Program-made: the position numbers and the translations under genes
Shown here: piece after piece, positions 38,881 through 48,646 of the stretch
Layout of the letters: each line of letters opens with the position of its first letter
How positions within the stretch are numbered: the first letter of the stretch is position 1
Notes under the pieces: model-generated
Told to the model about the DNA's origin: nothing
The model's database searches: none
What the model saw: the letters and a program-made list of their open reading frames with translations, nothing else
From: Vibrio hepatarius
GTDB lineage: Bacteria; Pseudomonadota; Gammaproteobacteria; Enterobacterales; Vibrionaceae
DNA: 64,000 nt
Assembly: GCF_018860525.1 (NCBI RefSeq)
Contig: NZ_JAHKPM010000039.1
Span: 1-64,000, forward strand
Direction: 5' to 3'

Positions 38881-39342
38881 ATGAAAAAACAACTTAACCT
38901 TTTGCTTGCTCTTACAGCCTGTTCATCAATAGCCGCTGAACTACCTGAACTACCATCACAAAAAAAAACCTCCCCACACAAACTTTTCCTGCTAAGTGAA
39001 TCCGATCAACATGACTTTGATACATGGAAAATTGACGGTGGTTATTCATATAATCTATTTAATAAAATAGATGTCTACGTAGGGGCTCGCATCAATCAAA
39101 GTGCAACTGTAAATGAAAGTGGTTTTTTGAGTGGCGTTAGTTATCAACTAACCCCCAGAGTGTCAGTACAGAGCTCTCTTCATTCTTATCAAGAGGAAAG
39201 TTCTACTTTAGGCAATGAAACCATGATTTCGGCAGAAGTTTCTAGCCGAATGAGATTAACTGAAAATCTCGATATTCATGCCACTCTCGAACACCAAGAA
39301 TGGCAGCAAGGTGTTGAAGTTGGTATTGGCTTTCGTTTTTAA
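38881..39342 (+). CDS. Secreted beta-rich protein, possible outer-membrane barrel
   Basis: The product has 153 residues with an N-terminal signal peptide (MKKQLNLLLALTACSSIAAE, cleavage likely near AAE). The Cys in ALTAC is not followed by a strong lipobox context. The mature part alternates polar and hydrophobic residues over about 100 residues and ends GVEVGIGFRF, a terminal Phe as in outer-membrane barrels. An AAGGAG ribosome site lies seven bases before ATG. I do not recognise the family. It lies convergent with the RraA-family gene. Confidence 0.7.
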   Translation: MKKQLNLLLALTACSSIAAELPELPSQKKTSPHKLFLLSESDQHDFDTWKIDGGYSYNLFNKIDVYVGARINQSATVNESGFLSGVSYQLTPRVSVQSSLHSYQEESSTLGNETMISAEVSSRMRLTENLDIHATLEHQEWQQGVEVGIGFRF

Positions 39343-39371
39343 AGCTTCAACACACCAAACAACACTCATTA

Positions 39372-39854
39372 TCACCAATCAAGCAACTCTGTGGACATAA
39401 CGACCCCATTCCAATCCGCGTAGACATAATCACCAGGCTGGATCATTTGATTATGGATAGTCAAAGTCATATTCGCCTCACCTGATCCATTATTATCCGC
39501 TTTAAAAGGGCTAGTACCTAATGCTTTTATTCCAAATTCCATTTCAGCCATCGCTCCGGCATCACGAATAGCTCCGTAGATAATAACCCCCTCCCAGTCA
39601 TTGTTAATGGCCAAAATAGCAAGTGGACCGTCAAATAAAGCTTCTTGGCAAGAGCCATGACCATCAATGATCAACACTTTTCCTTTGCCATTATGACTTA
39701 ACATCTCTATAACTTTCGAGTTGTCGTGATAACAGCGTACAGTGACTATTTCTCCCCAGAATGAATATTTGTTACCAAAAGTGTGCAATGGTATAACCAA
39801 CGAGGTTACTTTATCTTCATGTTTATCACATATATCCGGTGTTATATCTTTCAT
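39372..39854 (-). CDS. RraA-family protein (RNase E regulator or aldolase-type fold)
   Basis: The 160-residue protein resembles RraA, which binds RNase E in E. coli, and the related HMG/oxaloacetate aldolases. It shows the shared block [20 protein letters not shown], then [16 protein letters not shown] with the Arg-Asp pair used by the aldolases. It diverges from E. coli RraA, so it may be a second, Vibrio-type paralogue. The ATG at 39854 has GGAGGAG upstream; the frame start at 39881 has none. It is 26 bases after the DUF3293 gene. Confidence 0.82.
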   Translation of the reverse strand: MKDITPDICDKHEDKVTSLVIPLHTFGNKYSFWGEIVTVRCYHDNSKVIEMLSHNGKGKVLIIDGHGSCQEALFDGPLAILAINNDWEGVIIYGAIRDAGAMAEMEFGIKALGTSPFKADNNGSGEANMTLTIHNQMIQPGDYVYADWNGVVMSTELLDW

Positions 39855-39880
39855 TGCTCCTCCATAAAATACCTTTAGCA

Positions 39881-40270
39881 TTACCTACATCGTTGTAAAT
39901 AACTACCAAGATAAACTTTTGTTTGGTCTGCTAAACAAGATAACAAATACAACTCATCATTTATCACATAGTAAATAGCATTCTGCTTATATTTTTGTCC
40001 CAAATATAAAGCATGTTGCTCCGAGATTACGACTGCAAAGCTAGTTTCAACCCAACTGAAGTTCCTATCACCCACATAAACTTCACTAAAGTAAGTATGA
40101 CCAAATTCTTCAACTAGACTGTGATTACTACGATCATTTTCTACTTTAGATTGCCATTGACTATATGGGTTCCACGCGGTGAGAATGGCAAATTCTTCAA
40201 ATACGAGTGGGTGAACAAACGTAAAATAAGGATCTGAATATTGCTGCCAAAGAAATTTATCTATTGCCAT
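39881..40270 (-). CDS. DUF3293 family protein
   Basis: The product has about 129 residues and is cytoplasmic by composition. The DUF3293 pattern is [13 protein letters not shown] near residue 30 and ESxFAVV-type [21 protein letters not shown] split across 75-100, ending QNAIYYV. Function unknown. The start is the ATG at 40270 (a TTG three codons earlier is in frame). It is probably co-transcribed with the RraA-family gene and is divergent from arcA. Confidence 0.75.
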   Translation of the reverse strand: MAIDKFLWQQYSDPYFTFVHPLVFEEFAILTAWNPYSQWQSKVENDRSNHSLVEEFGHTYFSEVYVGDRNFSWVETSFAVVISEQHALYLGQKYKQNAIYYVINDELYLLSCLADQTKVYLGSYLQRCR

Positions 40271-40325
40271 ATCATCCAAGCTTTAAATATGTTATCGACG
40301 ATTATTTTTTGTTACATTCTAACTC

Positions 40326-40339
40326 TTGATATAAATCAA
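40326..40339. promoter_or_regulatory. Consensus FNR-binding site upstream of arcA
   Basis: TTGATATAAATCAA matches the FNR consensus TTGAT-N4-ATCAA exactly. It lies in the 322-bp gap between the divergent DUF3293 gene and arcA. Its centre is about 70 bases upstream of the start point predicted from the -10 at 40391, a position used in class I activation. E. coli arcA is also FNR-activated. Confidence 0.75.
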
Positions 40340-40367
40340 CAAAGTGAATGGAATTAACATACTGAGA

Positions 40368-40396
40368 TTGTTAGCATGCTGTTAACATTATAGAAT
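40368..40396 (+). promoter_or_regulatory. Candidate arcA promoter
   Basis: TTGTTA and TAGAAT are separated by 17 bases (40374-40390). A transcript would start near 40403, giving an arcA leader of about 190 bases. The rest of the gap to 40592 holds no credible ORF; a 62-codon frame from 40447 overlaps arcA in another frame and is a shadow. Confidence 0.5.
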
Positions 40397-40592
40397 TCAC
40401 TTCAATACTAATAGAAAGCGTCAAGATAAAGGATCTCAAGAACGTATTGAACCCAAGGAAGGCGGGCAATCAAAGAAACGATGTACTTTTAAAATCTTTG
40501 GTTTATTATCAACATCACATTACCTGTATGTTAGGTTTTTGCCTAGAATTTATTCTATTAGCACAATTTTTTCACAAGTTTAGGTACCGCCA

Positions 40593-41309
40593 ATGCAAAC
40601 CCCGCACATTCTTATTGTCGAAGATGAGCAAGTAACTCGTAACACTCTAAAGAGTATTTTTGAAGCAGAGGGATACGCTGTTTTTGAGGCCAGTGACGGT
40701 GAAGAGATGCACCAGGTGCTGTCTGACAATCAGGTTAATCTGGTGATTATGGATATTAATTTACCAGGGAAGAATGGCCTTCTACTTGCACGCGAGCTTC
40801 GTGAGCAAGCCAATGTGGCGTTAATGTTCTTGACTGGACGTGACAACGAGGTTGACAAAATTTTAGGCCTTGAAATAGGTGCTGATGACTACATCACCAA
40901 GCCATTCAACCCAAGAGAATTAACTATTCGAGCTCGTAACCTACTTAATCGTTCAATGAGCTCCAGCACCTTTAGTGAAGATAAACGCAGTGTAGAAAAA
41001 TATGAATTTAACGGCTGGGTTTTAGATATCAATAGCCGCTCACTTGTCAGCCCTAGTGGTGAGGATTACAAACTTCCTCGCTCCGAGTTCAGAGCCTTAC
41101 TTCACTTCTGTGAAAACCCGGGCAAAATTCAAACAAGAGCAGATCTGTTAAAAAAGATGACAGGTCGAGATCTAAAACCCCATGACAGAACGGTTGATGT
41201 CACGATTCGAAGAATACGTAAGCACTTTGAATCTGTATCTGGAACCCCAGAAATTATTGCAACCATTCATGGAGAAGGTTACCGCTTTTGTGGTGACTTA
41301 GACGAGTAA
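40593..41309 (+). CDS. arcA: ArcA, anaerobic respiration response regulator
   Basis: ArcA is phosphorylated by ArcB under low oxygen and represses respiratory genes. The 238-residue protein has a receiver domain with phospho-acceptor Asp in [13 protein letters not shown] (about residue 54) and Lys in [18 protein letters not shown] (about 102). The OmpR-type winged helix follows ([35 protein letters not shown]). It ends [12 protein letters not shown], as in E. coli. An FNR site and promoter lie upstream. Confidence 0.97.
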   Translation: MQTPHILIVEDEQVTRNTLKSIFEAEGYAVFEASDGEEMHQVLSDNQVNLVIMDINLPGKNGLLLARELREQANVALMFLTGRDNEVDKILGLEIGADDYITKPFNPRELTIRARNLLNRSMSSSTFSEDKRSVEKYEFNGWVLDINSRSLVSPSGEDYKLPRSEFRALLHFCENPGKIQTRADLLKKMTGRDLKPHDRTVDVTIRRIRKHFESVSGTPEIIATIHGEGYRFCGDLDE

Positions 41310-41330
41310 CTCGTTCTATCATTCGGCAAT

Positions 41331-41357
41331 AAAAATGGAGCTCCTAGCTCCATTTTT
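41331..41357. terminator. Bidirectional terminator between arcA and hldE
   Basis: AAAAATGGAGC and GCTCCATTTTT are perfect 11-base complements around five bases. T runs occur on both strands. It lies 21 bases after the arcA stop and 13 before the hldE stop. Confidence 0.85.
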
Positions 41358-41370
41358 ATTAAGATGGGAT

Positions 41371-42801
41371 TTACCCTCTTTCACCTTTAATTGCATCGAT
41401 AATTTCAGTGGTTGAACAGCCTTCTTCAAAGTTGAGAACCTTGACTTCCCCACCGTTAACGATCACTTCTTTACCACCAGCAATATCTTCAGGCTTGTAG
41501 TCACCGCCTTTAACCAGCATATCTGGTAACACTTCTGCAATAAGACGCTGTGGCGTTTCTTCTTCAAAAGGTACTACCCAATCAACAGCCCCTAAACCTG
41601 CGAGAACGGCCATTCTACGATCCGTTGGATTGACAGGACGTCCTGGTCCTTTCAAGTTTTTTACTGACTCATCAGTGTTGACAGCAACAATGAGACGATC
41701 TCCAAGCTTTGCCGCATGGTTAAGATAAGAAACGTGCCCAGCATGAAGAATGTCGAAACAACCGTTAGTCATCACTACTTTCTCTCCCTTAGACTGCGCA
41801 TTTTTTACAACATCAACCAATAATTGCTCAGTTACTACACCAAAGTCTGTATCTTGACTTCCATGAACCGCTTCTGCGAGTTCTATTGTTGATACCGTTG
41901 AAGTACCAAGCTTACCGACCACAACACCAGCCGCTGCATTAGCCAAAGCACAAGCTTCATCAAGAGGTTTACCAGATGCAACTGAAGCGGCAAGAACTGA
42001 AATAACCGTATCTCCAGCACCTGTCACATCAAATACTTCTTTTGCTAAAGTAGGCAGGTGGAATGGCTCCTGGCCACGACGTAATAATGTCATTCCATGT
42101 TCGCTTCGAGTCACAAGAAGTGCTTCAAAGTCATATTCATCAATAAGGGCTAAGCCCTTATCAACTAAATCTTGATCTGTTTTAATCTTACCAACAACCA
42201 GTTCGAATTCAGTTAAATTTGGAGTCAATAAGGTCGCACCACGATAACGTTCAAAGTCAGCACCTTTGGGGTCGATAAAAACTGGCACTTTGGCTGCTCG
42301 TGCTTTTTGAATGAACAGCTGAACATGTTCTAGAGCCCCTTTATCATAGTCAGACAGTACCACTGACTTAACTTTAGGGAGGGCCTGTTCCATCCTATCG
42401 AGGATAAGTTCTGCTTCAGTGTTTTCAAACTTATCTTCAAAATCCAAACGAATTAGTTGTTGACCACGACTCAATATTCGCAATTTTGTGATGGTCGGAT
42501 AACTGGGTAAAGCCACAAAGTCACACTTTACTTTGAGAGCAGATAACGTCTCATTAAGAACTTTGGCTGGTTCATCAATCCCCGTCAAACCAACAATATG
42601 AGCATGTCCACCGAGAGAAGCAATATTCATTGCTACGTTAGCGGCACCACCTGGGCGCTCTTCATTATTTTCTACTTTTACTACAGGGACTGGCGCTTCT
42701 GGAGAAATACGCCCAGTCGGGCCATACCAGTAACGGTCTAACATTACGTCACCGATAATCAATACGCCTGAATCACTATAGTTCGGTAGGATTGGTTTCA
42801 T
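41371..42801 (-). CDS. hldE: Bifunctional heptose-7-phosphate kinase / heptose-1-phosphate adenylyltransferase
   Basis: HldE makes ADP-heptose precursor for the LPS inner core. The 476-residue protein has an N-terminal ribokinase-like domain ([36 protein letters not shown], about residue 260) and a C-terminal nucleotidyltransferase domain ([20 protein letters not shown], about residue 345). It follows glnE by 60 bases, the same order as E. coli glnE-hldE. Confidence 0.97.
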   Translation of the reverse strand: MKPILPNYSDSGVLIIGDVMLDRYWYGPTGRISPEAPVPVVKVENNEERPGGAANVAMNIASLGGHAHIVGLTGIDEPAKVLNETLSALKVKCDFVALPSYPTITKLRILSRGQQLIRLDFEDKFENTEAELILDRMEQALPKVKSVVLSDYDKGALEHVQLFIQKARAAKVPVFIDPKGADFERYRGATLLTPNLTEFELVVGKIKTDQDLVDKGLALIDEYDFEALLVTRSEHGMTLLRRGQEPFHLPTLAKEVFDVTGAGDTVISVLAASVASGKPLDEACALANAAAGVVVGKLGTSTVSTIELAEAVHGSQDTDFGVVTEQLLVDVVKNAQSKGEKVVMTNGCFDILHAGHVSYLNHAAKLGDRLIVAVNTDESVKNLKGPGRPVNPTDRRMAVLAGLGAVDWVVPFEEETPQRLIAEVLPDMLVKGGDYKPEDIAGGKEVIVNGGEVKVLNFEEGCSTTEIIDAIKGERG

Positions 42802-42861
42802 TGTGGATCTCCAAGTTCTAATTCGAGCAAAAGTCTAACACAGGCAGATAAAGCGCTAAAC

Positions 42862-45702
42862 CTATTCTAACCACTCATGCCAGAGAGCCTTTACAAGCTC
42901 TCGCTCTTTAAACAACTTTTCCTCATCAACATCTGCATCTAAGTTGAGCAAGTTACGATGGTGAATGTGATTGCGCATCGTAGTATACGCAGAGGTTAAC
43001 GCTATTGCAGGTGTTTCTTCCATCACACCTTGAGCTATCAAGGACTCGAAAATTCTCACGTTGTCACTCCAACGCGTCAACTTAGGATTTTCATGACTAT
43101 ACCTCAAGACCAAATATTGAGCGAGAAACTCCACATCTGTGATACCACCAGGATCTTGCTTAAGCAAAAAGCGACCTGATTTCTTCCCCCCAAGGTGCTC
43201 ACGCATTTTAATACGCATTTCACCCACTGCTTTTTTGAGGAGAGCCTCGTCACGCATTTGGCTGAGAATATGGTGCCTTATGAGTGAAAAAGCCTTATTA
43301 AGAGCGAAATCACCATAAATCATACGGGCACGCACTAATGCTTGATGCTCCCATATCCATGCATCATTTTGCTGATATTCTTCAAAAGCTTGAGTCGTAG
43401 TTACAAGAAGCCCAGACACACCTGATGGACGCAAACGCGTATCTATCTCATACAGCGTGCCCGAAGCGGTCCTAGTCGAAAATAGATGTATGATGCGCTG
43501 TGCTAAACGAAGATAAAACTGCCGACCATCAAGCACTTTTTCCCCATCAGTATAAATGTCTGTCGGGCAGTCATGGATAAAGACAATATCCAAGTCTGAA
43601 TTATACCCAAGTTCCCACCCTCCAACTTTACCATACCCAATTACGGCAAAACCTCGACCATCTCGATCCTTAAGGTGAGTAGGCTCCCCATACTTGTCAA
43701 CCATTTGCAGCCAAGCTTGATTGACCACAGATTCTACAATGGCTTCTGCAAGATACGTCAAGTGATCGCTGACTTTCATCACAGGTAAAGCGCCGGCAAT
43801 ATCTGCCGCAGCAATACGCAAAATACAGATTTGCTTGAACTGACGCAACGCCTCCATTTGCTGCTCCATATCATTTTCTGGAATACGGGCTAGAAAATCA
43901 CGTAATTCTGAACGATAACTTTCAAACGGAATTGGATTATAAAGATGTTGTGGATCAATCAGCTCATCAAGCAAAATAGGATAACGGCCAAGTTGCTCTG
44001 ATATCATTGGGCTTTCTGTGCAAAGGCGTACTAATTGAGTTAGAGCCGCTGAATATGTATCCAATAATTCTAAATAGGTGGTACGAGTGACAATCTTGTT
44101 TAATAAATGAAGTACTCGTGGTAACCCATACTTCGCATCACGATGTGAATATATTGCACCAAAAACCTTTGGCATTAAACGGTTAAGGACTTCTCGCCCT
44201 CTTGGTCCAAGTGTCTTTTTAGCGAGATCCCGCTTGAAAAGGATAATAGTTTGTGCCATTTCTGCCCATTCTTGGCTTCCTATATCTTGAGCAAGAATCC
44301 CTTCAATAACATCCAACTTTTCTACCATATCCCATAATTCATGGAAGTGCTTGGCAACCTCTAATGATTCCTCTTCGTCATCACCAATCAAGCTAGTAAA
44401 GACCAGATGTACATTTTGCATATGCGCTTGTGTTTCTTTAAACAAAGAAGGCCAACCTGAGAAGCCCAATGCGACTGCTAATTGCAATTGTTCTTGCTCA
44501 TTTTCTGGTAGAGTTTGAGTCTGTTGATCTGTCATTGCTTGCAAAACATTCTCTAAACGCCGTAAAAATTGGTACGCATGCCGTAGATGCGCCACTTGAT
44601 CTCGTGATAACAGCTCTAATGTTTCAATAGCAACCAGAGTTTTTAATAGCCCTCTATGACGTAAGCTAGGTTCTCTGCCACCGCGAATAAGTTGAAATAC
44701 TTGAGCGACAAACTCTATTTCACGAATTCCCCCTGCTCCCAACTTGATATTGTTTATAAAACCACGTCGCCGAACCTCACTACTTATCATTGACTTCATT
44801 CTGCGCAATGATTGTATGGCACTAAAATCTATATAACGCCGAAAGACAAAAGGCCTTAACATCTGACGCAACAATCGATATTCCGAGTACATTTCTTTGC
44901 CCATCACTCGACCTTTGATCATTGCGTAGCGTTCCCAATCTCTACCTTGCTCTTGGTAATAGTCTTCCAAAGCGGCATAGCTCATGACCAAAGGGCCACT
45001 TTCACCAAAAGGACGCAAGCGCATATCAACACGGTAACAAAAACCATCAAAAGTTTGCTGATCTAAGGCTTTGATAATTCGTTGAGCTAAACGAGTAAAA
45101 AACTGAGCATTCGATATACTCCGAGCTGTGCCCTGCGTATCTCCATTTTCTGGGTAGGTAAAGATAAGATCAATATCAGAAGAAAAATTGAGTTCACCAC
45201 CTCCAAGCTTACCCATGCCAATGATCAACATTGGCTGGGCTTCACCGTTTGAACAACAGGGTGTTCCCCACAATTTACAACAAGCACTATATTGCCATTG
45301 ATAAGTTTCGAAAAGCATGGCTTCAGCTAACTTGGATATGTGATCAAGACTTTGCTCTAAATCCCAATCACCAAGAAAGTCTCTCCATGCAATGTACACC
45401 ATTTCACGACGACGAAATTGCCTTAATATTCTGTGTCCTTGTGTCTCATCGTTACAATTAACCAGACATTTAGCCAGACTAGAGCGATAGCTTTTATATC
45501 GAGACGGCTGCTCTAACATTTCGGGCAAATGCTCTTGTAGATATTGATCTTTTTGTAACGACTCCACGACAAACTGACTCAAGCCCGCAATATAGCTCAG
45601 TTGTTCACGCAGAGCTTTGGACCATTGTTGGATCGCATCATGTTGAGCAAGAGGTTCTAGCGCATGTTGGGACACACAAACAAGCTCGTCGGGCAATGGC
45701 AT
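42862..45702 (-). CDS. glnE: Glutamine synthetase adenylyltransferase / deadenylase
   Basis: GlnE adenylylates and deadenylylates glutamine synthetase under PII control. The 946-residue protein has two nucleotidyltransferase modules, with GMGKLGGGELNFSSDIDLIF (about residue 170) and GYGKVGGWELGYNSDLDIVF (about residue 690), each keeping the Asp-x-Asp pair. Length is normal. It precedes hldE. Confidence 0.97.
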   Translation of the reverse strand: MPLPDELVCVSQHALEPLAQHDAIQQWSKALREQLSYIAGLSQFVVESLQKDQYLQEHLPEMLEQPSRYKSYRSSLAKCLVNCNDETQGHRILRQFRRREMVYIAWRDFLGDWDLEQSLDHISKLAEAMLFETYQWQYSACCKLWGTPCCSNGEAQPMLIIGMGKLGGGELNFSSDIDLIFTYPENGDTQGTARSISNAQFFTRLAQRIIKALDQQTFDGFCYRVDMRLRPFGESGPLVMSYAALEDYYQEQGRDWERYAMIKGRVMGKEMYSEYRLLRQMLRPFVFRRYIDFSAIQSLRRMKSMISSEVRRRGFINNIKLGAGGIREIEFVAQVFQLIRGGREPSLRHRGLLKTLVAIETLELLSRDQVAHLRHAYQFLRRLENVLQAMTDQQTQTLPENEQEQLQLAVALGFSGWPSLFKETQAHMQNVHLVFTSLIGDDEEESLEVAKHFHELWDMVEKLDVIEGILAQDIGSQEWAEMAQTIILFKRDLAKKTLGPRGREVLNRLMPKVFGAIYSHRDAKYGLPRVLHLLNKIVTRTTYLELLDTYSAALTQLVRLCTESPMISEQLGRYPILLDELIDPQHLYNPIPFESYRSELRDFLARIPENDMEQQMEALRQFKQICILRIAAADIAGALPVMKVSDHLTYLAEAIVESVVNQAWLQMVDKYGEPTHLKDRDGRGFAVIGYGKVGGWELGYNSDLDIVFIHDCPTDIYTDGEKVLDGRQFYLRLAQRIIHLFSTRTASGTLYEIDTRLRPSGVSGLLVTTTQAFEEYQQNDAWIWEHQALVRARMIYGDFALNKAFSLIRHHILSQMRDEALLKKAVGEMRIKMREHLGGKKSGRFLLKQDPGGITDVEFLAQYLVLRYSHENPKLTRWSDNVRIFESLIAQGVMEETPAIALTSAYTTMRNHIHHRNLLNLDADVDEEKLFKERELVKALWHEWLE

Positions 45703-46133
45703 GGTTCTTCCTTGAATTAGTGAAAAGGTTGATAACGGTGTTATAACAATAAAAAATACCTACTAACAATCAGAGGCGGTGTATTAAAAATATTCTAACT
45801 ATGAAAGATACGATCTTAACATCAGAACCTACGTATTTTTGCATTTTCTCTAACATGTCGAGTCACTCAAAAAACGGCAACAACCTAATCGTCAGCTAAC
45901 TGACGAACATTAGTTAGATTCTGATTCATTTTTTCAACAATACTGCTCTTCTATCAGCAGTATTTGAATATACTTTATGACTTTCTTTCATGACTTAAAT
46001 GCTATGTTTGTCATTGTTAATTCTTCGCTAGTTCTTATATAGTTACCGGCAACTTCACACACAATAAGAACATATACGACTGCCGTTCATTATGATCTTG
46101 AAATGAAAAGTTAGCATCAAATTGAGTTAAAAT
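45703..46133. other. 431-bp AT-rich gap between glnE and the potassium channel gene
   Basis: This divergent gap holds two hairpins: CGTCAG/CTGACG with loop CTAA at 45890-45905, and TACTGCT/AGCAGTA with an eight-base loop at 45941-45962. Neither has a T run. I found no ORF or named operator. The arrangement with ygiF and glnE in E. coli has no such gap, so this sequence probably came with the channel gene. Confidence 0.5.
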
Positions 46134-46898
46134 ATGGAAAAAAATGATATCAAAGATGATGTAAAACCAATGAGCTTATTATCACTAATACTGTCATTTA
46201 TGGCACTATTTGTGATCTCCGCATTACTGTTTTTCCCACTTAAAGAACCTACACGCCAAGTCCTGATCAGCTTAGACTTTATTATCTGCAGTATTTTCCT
46301 TCTTCAACTCACGATTGACTGGATCCGTTCTGCAGATCGACTGCAATATATCAAGCGCCATTGGGTAGATTTTATTGCCAGCATTCCAATGGTTGAACCG
46401 CTGCGATTTGCGCGATTATTTCACATCTTACGCGTCATTTTGGTTATCCGTTCGAGCCGCTCTTTAATCAAGCAGTTGGTGATCAACCGCCGTGAAACTA
46501 CACTTGCTTCTATATTACTGCTCATGGTGATATTACTTACCATAGGGTCAAGCATCATGTTATTTTTGGAAAGTAAATCGCCCAATGCAAACATTCAAAC
46601 GGGAGGAGATGCGATATGGTGGGCACTAGTCACCATTTCAACGGTAGGCTATGGAGACCATTTTCCTGTCACCAATGCAGGTAAGATTCTCGCTTCAGGG
46701 CTAATTATCTGTGGAGTGGGGATTTTTGGTATGATTTCTGGCCTTATTACTTCGCTTATCACATCACCGACAGAGGTTCAGGCGCAGCGCTCAGAAAATA
46801 AAGAACGGCTATTACTTAAAGTGCTCGATCAACAGCAAGAGATACTTAAACGTCTAGACCACCTTGAAAAACAAGAAGATAGCAATAGGAAGTCATAG
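46134..46898 (+). CDS. Voltage-gated-type potassium channel
   Basis: The 254-residue membrane protein has the K+ selectivity filter TISTVGYGDHFP (about residues 176-187) between two hydrophobic helices. Three or four further helices precede it, including an Arg-containing segment (FARLFHILRVILVIRSSRSL, about residues 95-115) that resembles a voltage sensor. A short C-terminal coiled coil (LLLKVLDQQQEILKRLDHLE) may help assembly. It lies opposite to glnE and ygiF, which usually adjoin. Channel type is inferred from the filter. Confidence 0.9.
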   Translation: MEKNDIKDDVKPMSLLSLILSFMALFVISALLFFPLKEPTRQVLISLDFIICSIFLLQLTIDWIRSADRLQYIKRHWVDFIASIPMVEPLRFARLFHILRVILVIRSSRSLIKQLVINRRETTLASILLLMVILLTIGSSIMLFLESKSPNANIQTGGDAIWWALVTISTVGYGDHFPVTNAGKILASGLIICGVGIFGMISGLITSLITSPTEVQAQRSENKERLLLKVLDQQQEILKRLDHLEKQEDSNRKS

Positions 46899-46925
46899 CA
46901 CCTCCTATTACTAGAGGGGACTAGT

Positions 46926-48443
46926 CTAATCTTGCCAGTAAGGCTGTGCTTCTATACAAATTACTCGTGTTTGTTCCATTGCGTGTAAAATAGACCTTTC
47001 TTGACGAGAGAGCCAGCGTTGAAGCTGATCATGCTCTTCTCCCTTTAACTTATCGACAAGTTTATCTAATGCTCTAAGTTTAAGTAAATCATCAATACCG
47101 TGCAGTAAATCACTCCATGGCAGCCTAAAACGATTGCGCTCTTCGGCATCAAACAAACTGGCAAAACTTACGCCTGTGTATAAATTACGCATCAGTCTAT
47201 ACCGTTGATCGATATAATCCTGGCTGCACATAGAACGTTCTGGAGGAAAGGCTTCCATCAATTCAGCCCAAGTACGATCGAGTTGTTTGCAAGAGAAAGG
47301 TTCAATAGTCAGGGCTATTTTTTCTCCGGATTTATCATCAAGAAAAGGCCGCCAGCCTCGAGTTAAAATCCAACGGCTAAGATCAAGCAGCAATCCTATA
47401 TATCTCGCTGAGTTAAATAGGGTTAGCATATCCTCCCGACTTGGCAAAGACTCTTGGATTAGCCTTAGCTCACCAACCAGAAATTTACGCGCGTCAAGTT
47501 TACGTAAAGCGTGTCCCTTATCTTCAAGTAAAGCCTCAAGGTAACCAGAATCATTAAGCCATTCCAATGATTGCTCTAACCATTTCAACTCTTGACGGAT
47601 CAAAGCACTTGCCCGGTTCGGGACAAGACCACCGTAAACGGTAAACACTTGGCGAATAAAGCTAATAGCGCTTTTTATTTGGTGTAATGCTTCGATTGAC
47701 ACTCGCTCAGCATAGATTTGTTCATGATAAAGCCAATGTGACAAACCATGTTCAAGGGAATGTATAAAGCAAGATTCCACCGTATCGTGTTTATCTGTAT
47801 TAACCAAAGCTAATGGCTTAACCTCATCACCTTGATAATCACTTGCAAGTCGATAACCTTTAGCCGCTTTACTCAAATTTCCAAGGCGAAGGCCTCCATG
47901 TGCAGACAAGCGGCGAGCCAGTGTAAACAAAGCGTCAGTTTGCCCTGACTTTAACTCCAACTCAATTTCGCAAATAGGCTCCTGTTTTTCACCTGCCCCA
48001 ACGGTTCCTTGGTCAAACGCTATTTCAATCTGGCTGCCATCTTGCATCGTAATCAACCACTGCTCACGAATAAAATCAGTAGTAAAAATGGGAGCGATTT
48101 CTGACTGTAAGAACGCAATATCTTTGCCTGTTGGCCATATATCTGACGGGTGAAGGCTCAACAGAGGTTCATAGCTGCTATGCTCTGCATTGTATTCGGG
48201 TCTCTGATGTAAACCAGCCACAACACGGCCAGACGTTTTGACGGTTTGGACATACACATCGTCAAAACGACGAATGCGAAGACCAATATCATGAACACGT
48301 AACCAATTATCCGGCGTATCAAAATAAATATTACCCAGCTCACGACGGCTATGCTGGAGTACTTTTTCTTGCGTAATTCTCTCTTGCAAAGTATTTGAAA
48401 ATTCGGGAGAAACAAAAAATTTCAGTTCAATCTCGTTTTCCAT
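46926..48443 (-). CDS. Inorganic triphosphatase, CYTH-CHAD fusion (YgiF type)
   Basis: YgiF hydrolyses inorganic triphosphate. The protein (505 residues) has an N-terminal CYTH domain with the EIELKF (ExExK) signature at residues 3-8, paired with ICEIELELKSG (about residue 150), and a C-terminal CHAD domain (from about 230) rich in conserved His and Arg. The ATG at 48443 has AAGGGC upstream; the longer frame to 48500 has no family match. In E. coli ygiF is next to glnE; here a channel gene lies between. Confidence 0.9.
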   Translation of the reverse strand: MENEIELKFFVSPEFSNTLQERITQEKVLQHSRRELGNIYFDTPDNWLRVHDIGLRIRRFDDVYVQTVKTSGRVVAGLHQRPEYNAEHSSYEPLLSLHPSDIWPTGKDIAFLQSEIAPIFTTDFIREQWLITMQDGSQIEIAFDQGTVGAGEKQEPICEIELELKSGQTDALFTLARRLSAHGGLRLGNLSKAAKGYRLASDYQGDEVKPLALVNTDKHDTVESCFIHSLEHGLSHWLYHEQIYAERVSIEALHQIKSAISFIRQVFTVYGGLVPNRASALIRQELKWLEQSLEWLNDSGYLEALLEDKGHALRKLDARKFLVGELRLIQESLPSREDMLTLFNSARYIGLLLDLSRWILTRGWRPFLDDKSGEKIALTIEPFSCKQLDRTWAELMEAFPPERSMCSQDYIDQRYRLMRNLYTGVSFASLFDAEERNRFRLPWSDLLHGIDDLLKLRALDKLVDKLKGEEHDQLQRWLSRQERSILHAMEQTRVICIEAQPYWQD

Positions 48444-48646
48444 AGCTAGCCCTTTAAAAGCAGATACAAACAGAATATTGCCAATTTTCAAACTGGGCAA
48501 GAAAGAAATATCACCGCAATGATGATCTAAAACAGTTTTAATGATGGATTTAATGCGTTAACATGCGCGCCTTTATAGCCATCGTTCAACATTTCGCCAT
48601 GAATGGTATATGTTTTTTTTAGGTTATATTAATAGGTTGAATGACC

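Noticed and set aside
40447..40635. 62-codon frame overlapping the arcA start
   Set aside because: It overlaps arcA in another frame and has no good ribosome site; the region is explained as the arcA leader.
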